Shown here: positions 61,490 through 64,000 of the stretch, piece after piece | How positions within the stretch are numbered: position 1 is the first letter of the stretch | How the letters are laid out: each line of letters starts with the position of its first letter | DNA from: Delftia tsuruhatensis | GTDB lineage: Bacteria; Pseudomonadota; Gammaproteobacteria; Burkholderiales; Burkholderiaceae_C | Length of the DNA stretch: 64,000 bases | Reading direction: 5' to 3' | Assembly: GCF_903815225.1 (NCBI RefSeq) | Contig: NZ_LR813084.1 | Location: 2,770,501 to 2,834,500 of the forward strand | The notes under the pieces: generated by a model | Told to the model about the DNA's origin: nothing | Database searches by the model: none | Seen by the model: the letters and a program-made list of their open reading frames with translations, nothing else | Translations under genes and position numbers: made by a program

Positions 61490-62407
61490 TCAGGGAACGG
61501 CGAGATCGCCTGTGCCAGCCATCTCCCCCATCTCCTGCGCCAGCCATTTCTCCAGCGCAAGAATGTCGGCCCTGCGGCCCAGATGGGGCGCCACCCACAG
61601 CTGCAGGTGCCGTGGACCGGGCACAAAGCCCAGTGGTGCCACCAGCCGGCCTGCTCGCAACTCTTCCTGCACCAGCATCTGCGGCACCATGGCCACACCC
61701 AGGCCGCAGGCGGCGGCCTGGATCAGCAGATAGAAATGTTCATAGCTTTCCTGCGGCGACAGCGGCACCGGCGGCGTGCCGGCCGCTGGCAAGCCTGCGG
61801 CGGCCTGCCAGTCGGACCAGGCTTCGGGCCGGGTTCTGGTGGCCAGCAGGCGGGCATTGGCGAGGTCGCCGGACCTGTGGATCGGCGTGGTGGCCAGGTA
61901 GTCGGGCGAGCAGACGGGTCCCACGCACTCGGTCACCAGCTCGCGCACCAGGGCATCGCGCGGCGCGGCGATCACGCTGCTGCGGATGGCCACGCTGACC
62001 TTGTCGCGGATGAAGTCGATCTGGTCGTAGTTCATGTGGAACTGCAGCACGGTCTGCGGATGCCGGGCATGGAAGCGCGCCATGCGCGGCAGCAGCCAAT
62101 GCATCAGCACCGAGGCCGAGCACGATAGCGTCAGCGGCCCGGGCTGCAGCTGCTCCAGGCTGGCATCGATGATGCCGAAGGCCGCGCCCAGCCCTTCGGC
62201 CAGGCGCAGGCCCTCGGCCGTGGGCTCGCTGGCGTGGGCGGTGCGCCGCAAAAGAGCCATGCCCAGCGTGTCTTCCAGCGTCTTGATCTGGCGGCTCACG
62301 GCGCCGTGCGTCACGCACAGTTCCTCGGCCGCCAGCGTCATGCTGCGCAGGCGCGCCACGGCCTCGAAGGTGTGCAGGGCATTGAGCGAGGGGCGTGGTG
62401 TGGGCAT
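61490..62407 (-). CDS. LysR-family regulator (GcvA-like), divergent from the ACS-type transporter
   Basis: Protein of 305 residues from the start at 62407; a much longer open frame upstream is antisense to the transporter gene and is rejected. The HTH LHTFEAVARLRSMTLAAEELCVTHGAVSRQIKTLE and the LTLSCSASVLMHWLLPRMARF block are typical of the GcvA-like group. The 237-base gap to the divergent MFS gene should hold the shared operators. It probably controls uptake by that transporter. Confidence 0.9.
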   Translation of the reverse strand: MPTPRPSLNALHTFEAVARLRSMTLAAEELCVTHGAVSRQIKTLEDTLGMALLRRTAHASEPTAEGLRLAEGLGAAFGIIDASLEQLQPGPLTLSCSASVLMHWLLPRMARFHARHPQTVLQFHMNYDQIDFIRDKVSVAIRSSVIAAPRDALVRELVTECVGPVCSPDYLATTPIHRSGDLANARLLATRTRPEAWSDWQAAAGLPAAGTPPVPLSPQESYEHFYLLIQAAACGLGVAMVPQMLVQEELRAGRLVAPLGFVPGPRHLQLWVAPHLGRRADILALEKWLAQEMGEMAGTGDLAVP

Positions 62408-62644
62408 GGTGCTGGCCGGGTGGTGTGGGAGGCGATTCCTGCCGGACGCCGGCAGGTGTGGCGTTGCGGGCCGGATGTGATTTTTGCTCACATCGCGCGG
62501 ACCACAAATCGTTTGTTGCCACAGGATGCCATCGATAGATTCCAGGTGTGAAAAACACAAGGCGGCGCAACCGGCCACTGCAGCCAATGCAGACGGTGAA
62601 AACGGTGCAGCCAGCCCCTTCCTTCCAACAGGAGACAAAACACC

Positions 62645-63994
62645 ATGGACAACGCTGCACTGCAGTGCGTGGAGCGATCCGCGATCCGCAAGGTCTCGAT
62701 ACGGCTCGTGCCGTTCATCGCCCTGATGTTCTTCATCAATTTCCTGGACCGCACGGCGATCTCGTTCGCCGGTCCCAACGGCATGGTCCGGGACCTGGCC
62801 CTGAGCGCGGCCCAGTTCGGCTTTGCGGCCGGCATCTTCTTCGTGGGCTATATCCTGCTGGAGATTCCCAGCAACCTCGCCCTGCACCGGCTGGGCGCGC
62901 GGCGCTGGCTGGCGCGCATCATGGTGACCTGGGGCATCGTGGCCCTGCTGTTCACCTGGGTGGGCAGCGCGCAGGAGCTGTATGTGCTGCGCTTTCTGCT
63001 GGGCGTGGCCGAGGCCGGGTTCTTCCCCGGTGCCATCCTCTACCTGAGCCTGTGGGTGCCGGCGCGCCACCGCAGCCGCATCCTGGCGCTGTTCTACCTG
63101 GCCCAGCCGCTGACCATCGTCGTCGGCGCGCCGCTGGCGGCCCTGCTCATAGGGGCCGACGGGCTGTGGGGGCTGCAGGGCTGGCGCATCATGTTCTTCG
63201 GCGTGGCCATTCCCGCCATCGCGGTCGGCGTGGCCGCCTGGTTCTATCTGGCCGACAGCCCCTCCCAGGCGCGCTGGCTGACGCCTGCAGAGAGCCGCTG
63301 GCTCACGGACGAGCTGGCCCGTGAGGACCAGGGCAAGCGCCAAGGCCAGGGCCATGGCGAGCAAGCCCGGCAGGCCCTGCGCAGCGGGCGGGTGTGGCTG
63401 CTGTCGCTGATCTACTTCGGCTTCATCTACGGGCTGTATGCGCTGGCCTTCTTCCTGCCGACCATCGTCGCCGGCTTCGAGAGCCGGTTCGGCACGCGCT
63501 TCGATGTGTTCGACAAGGGCCTGATCACCGCCATCCCCTACCTGCCTGCCGCCGCGGCGCTGTACCTGTGGAGCGCCGATGCCGCGCGGCGCGGCGTGCG
63601 GGCCTGGCATGTCGGCGTACCGGCCTTCGTGGGCGCGGCCAGCATTCCCCTGGCCCTGACCCTGCAATCGCCGGTGGCCACGGTGGCCTGCATCACGGTC
63701 ACGGCCTGCTCCATCTTCTCGGCACTGCCCAATTTCTGGGCCCTTCCCGTGCGCTTCCTGACCGGGGCGGGGGCGGCCGCCGGCATTGCGCTGATCAACA
63801 CCATCGGCAATCTCGCCGGCTTTGCCGCACCCTTCATCACGGGGGCGCTCAAGGACGCCACGGGCTCCTACCAACTGCCCATGCTGCTGGTGGGCGGGTG
63901 CATGGCCCTGTCGGGCGTGCTCATGTTCGCCATGCCTTCAAGGCGGCAGGGGGATGCGGGGTCTGCGCCAGACGCAGCGCAGGCCCGTGCCTGA
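62645..63994 (+). CDS. ACS-family MFS transporter (anion:cation symporter)
   Basis: Protein of 449 residues with an aggaga ribosome-binding site upstream. Twelve helices; the motifs FINFLDRTAISFAGPNG, AAGIFFVGYILLEIPSNLAL and FLLGVAEAGFFPG define the ACS family (phthalate, tartrate and hexuronate-like permeases). It imports an organic anion with a cation. Complete: its stop is 6 bases from the right edge of the window. Confidence 0.92.
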   Translation: MDNAALQCVERSAIRKVSIRLVPFIALMFFINFLDRTAISFAGPNGMVRDLALSAAQFGFAAGIFFVGYILLEIPSNLALHRLGARRWLARIMVTWGIVALLFTWVGSAQELYVLRFLLGVAEAGFFPGAILYLSLWVPARHRSRILALFYLAQPLTIVVGAPLAALLIGADGLWGLQGWRIMFFGVAIPAIAVGVAAWFYLADSPSQARWLTPAESRWLTDELAREDQGKRQGQGHGEQARQALRSGRVWLLSLIYFGFIYGLYALAFFLPTIVAGFESRFGTRFDVFDKGLITAIPYLPAAAALYLWSADAARRGVRAWHVGVPAFVGAASIPLALTLQSPVATVACITVTACSIFSALPNFWALPVRFLTGAGAAAGIALINTIGNLAGFAAPFITGALKDATGSYQLPMLLVGGCMALSGVLMFAMPSRRQGDAGSAPDAAQARA

Positions 63995-64000
63995 ACGCGT

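Noticed and set aside
62408-63874. Long N-terminal extension of the LysR frame on the - strand
   Set aside because: The extension is antisense to the ACS transporter, and a proper LysR start with HTH occurs at 62407.

Overview
The window has two unlike parts. Bases 1-47094 are the right-hand part of a clc/PFGI-1-type integrative and conjugative element (ICE). Bases 47095-64000 are chromosome of a high-GC betaproteobacterium, most likely a member of the Comamonadaceae (Delftia/Comamonas/Acidovorax-like). The host is inferred from gene content and order only: cyoABCD-SURF1, a RegBA redox pair, ctaA-ctaB and several LysR/MFS pairs. The boundary is placed on an 18-bp sequence at 47077-47094 that equals the tRNA-Gly 3'-end core I remember as the attachment site of ICEclc-family elements. 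The tRNA gene, the integrase and the left end of the ICE lie outside the window, to the left.

ICE backbone. The conjugation genes run on the + strand in the order known for SXT/TOL/PFGI-1-type elements: PilL-like (6692), coiled-coil membrane protein, PFL_4693 family, lytic transglycosylase, PFL_4695 family, TraD coupling protein (9743-11896), PFL_4697 family. After a cargo insertion come RAQPRD protein, two small membrane subunits, DUF3487, PFL_4703, PFL_4704, PFL_4705, lipoprotein, VirB4-like ATPase (22243-25119), DsbA-like protein and RadC. After a second insertion come PFL_4709, PFL_4710, PFL_4711, a small membrane protein, TraG-N, then DUF3742 and a PrlF/YhaV toxin-antitoxin pair on the - strand, and finally the MobH relaxase (36386-38194).

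ICE cargo. (A) 1-6499: a GTPase-centred conflict system with a helical GASH-like protein (cut by the window edge), two adjacent small GTPases, a GAP1-type protein and a caspase. GAP1 and the caspase end in the same roughly 80-residue domain (EAD1-like), which predicts direct recruitment of the protease. (B) 12664-17300: an H-NS-like protein, then a LysR regulator divergent from an EamA exporter, an acyl-CoA dehydrogenase without the usual catalytic Glu, and a close homologue of fluoroacetyl-CoA thioesterase FlK, followed by a decayed IS5-family transposase. (C) 26642-29448, opposite strand: a second, different caspase plus an alpha/beta hydrolase, a two-gene defence candidate. (D) 38184-44404, opposite strand: SDR, Bug-type binding protein, KstD-like flavoprotein, AraC regulator, MFS transporter and a BacA-like protein. 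(E) 44939-46874: two small unknown proteins, an SRAP protein apparently started from AUC, and a secreted nuclease.

Chromosome. A LysR regulator faces a DoxX-GST pair. ctaA-ctaB (heme A and heme O synthesis) converge on regA-regB, and cyoABCD-SURF1 encodes a quinol oxidase. An MHS-type transporter, a small membrane protein, and a LysR/ACS-type MFS divergent pair close the window.
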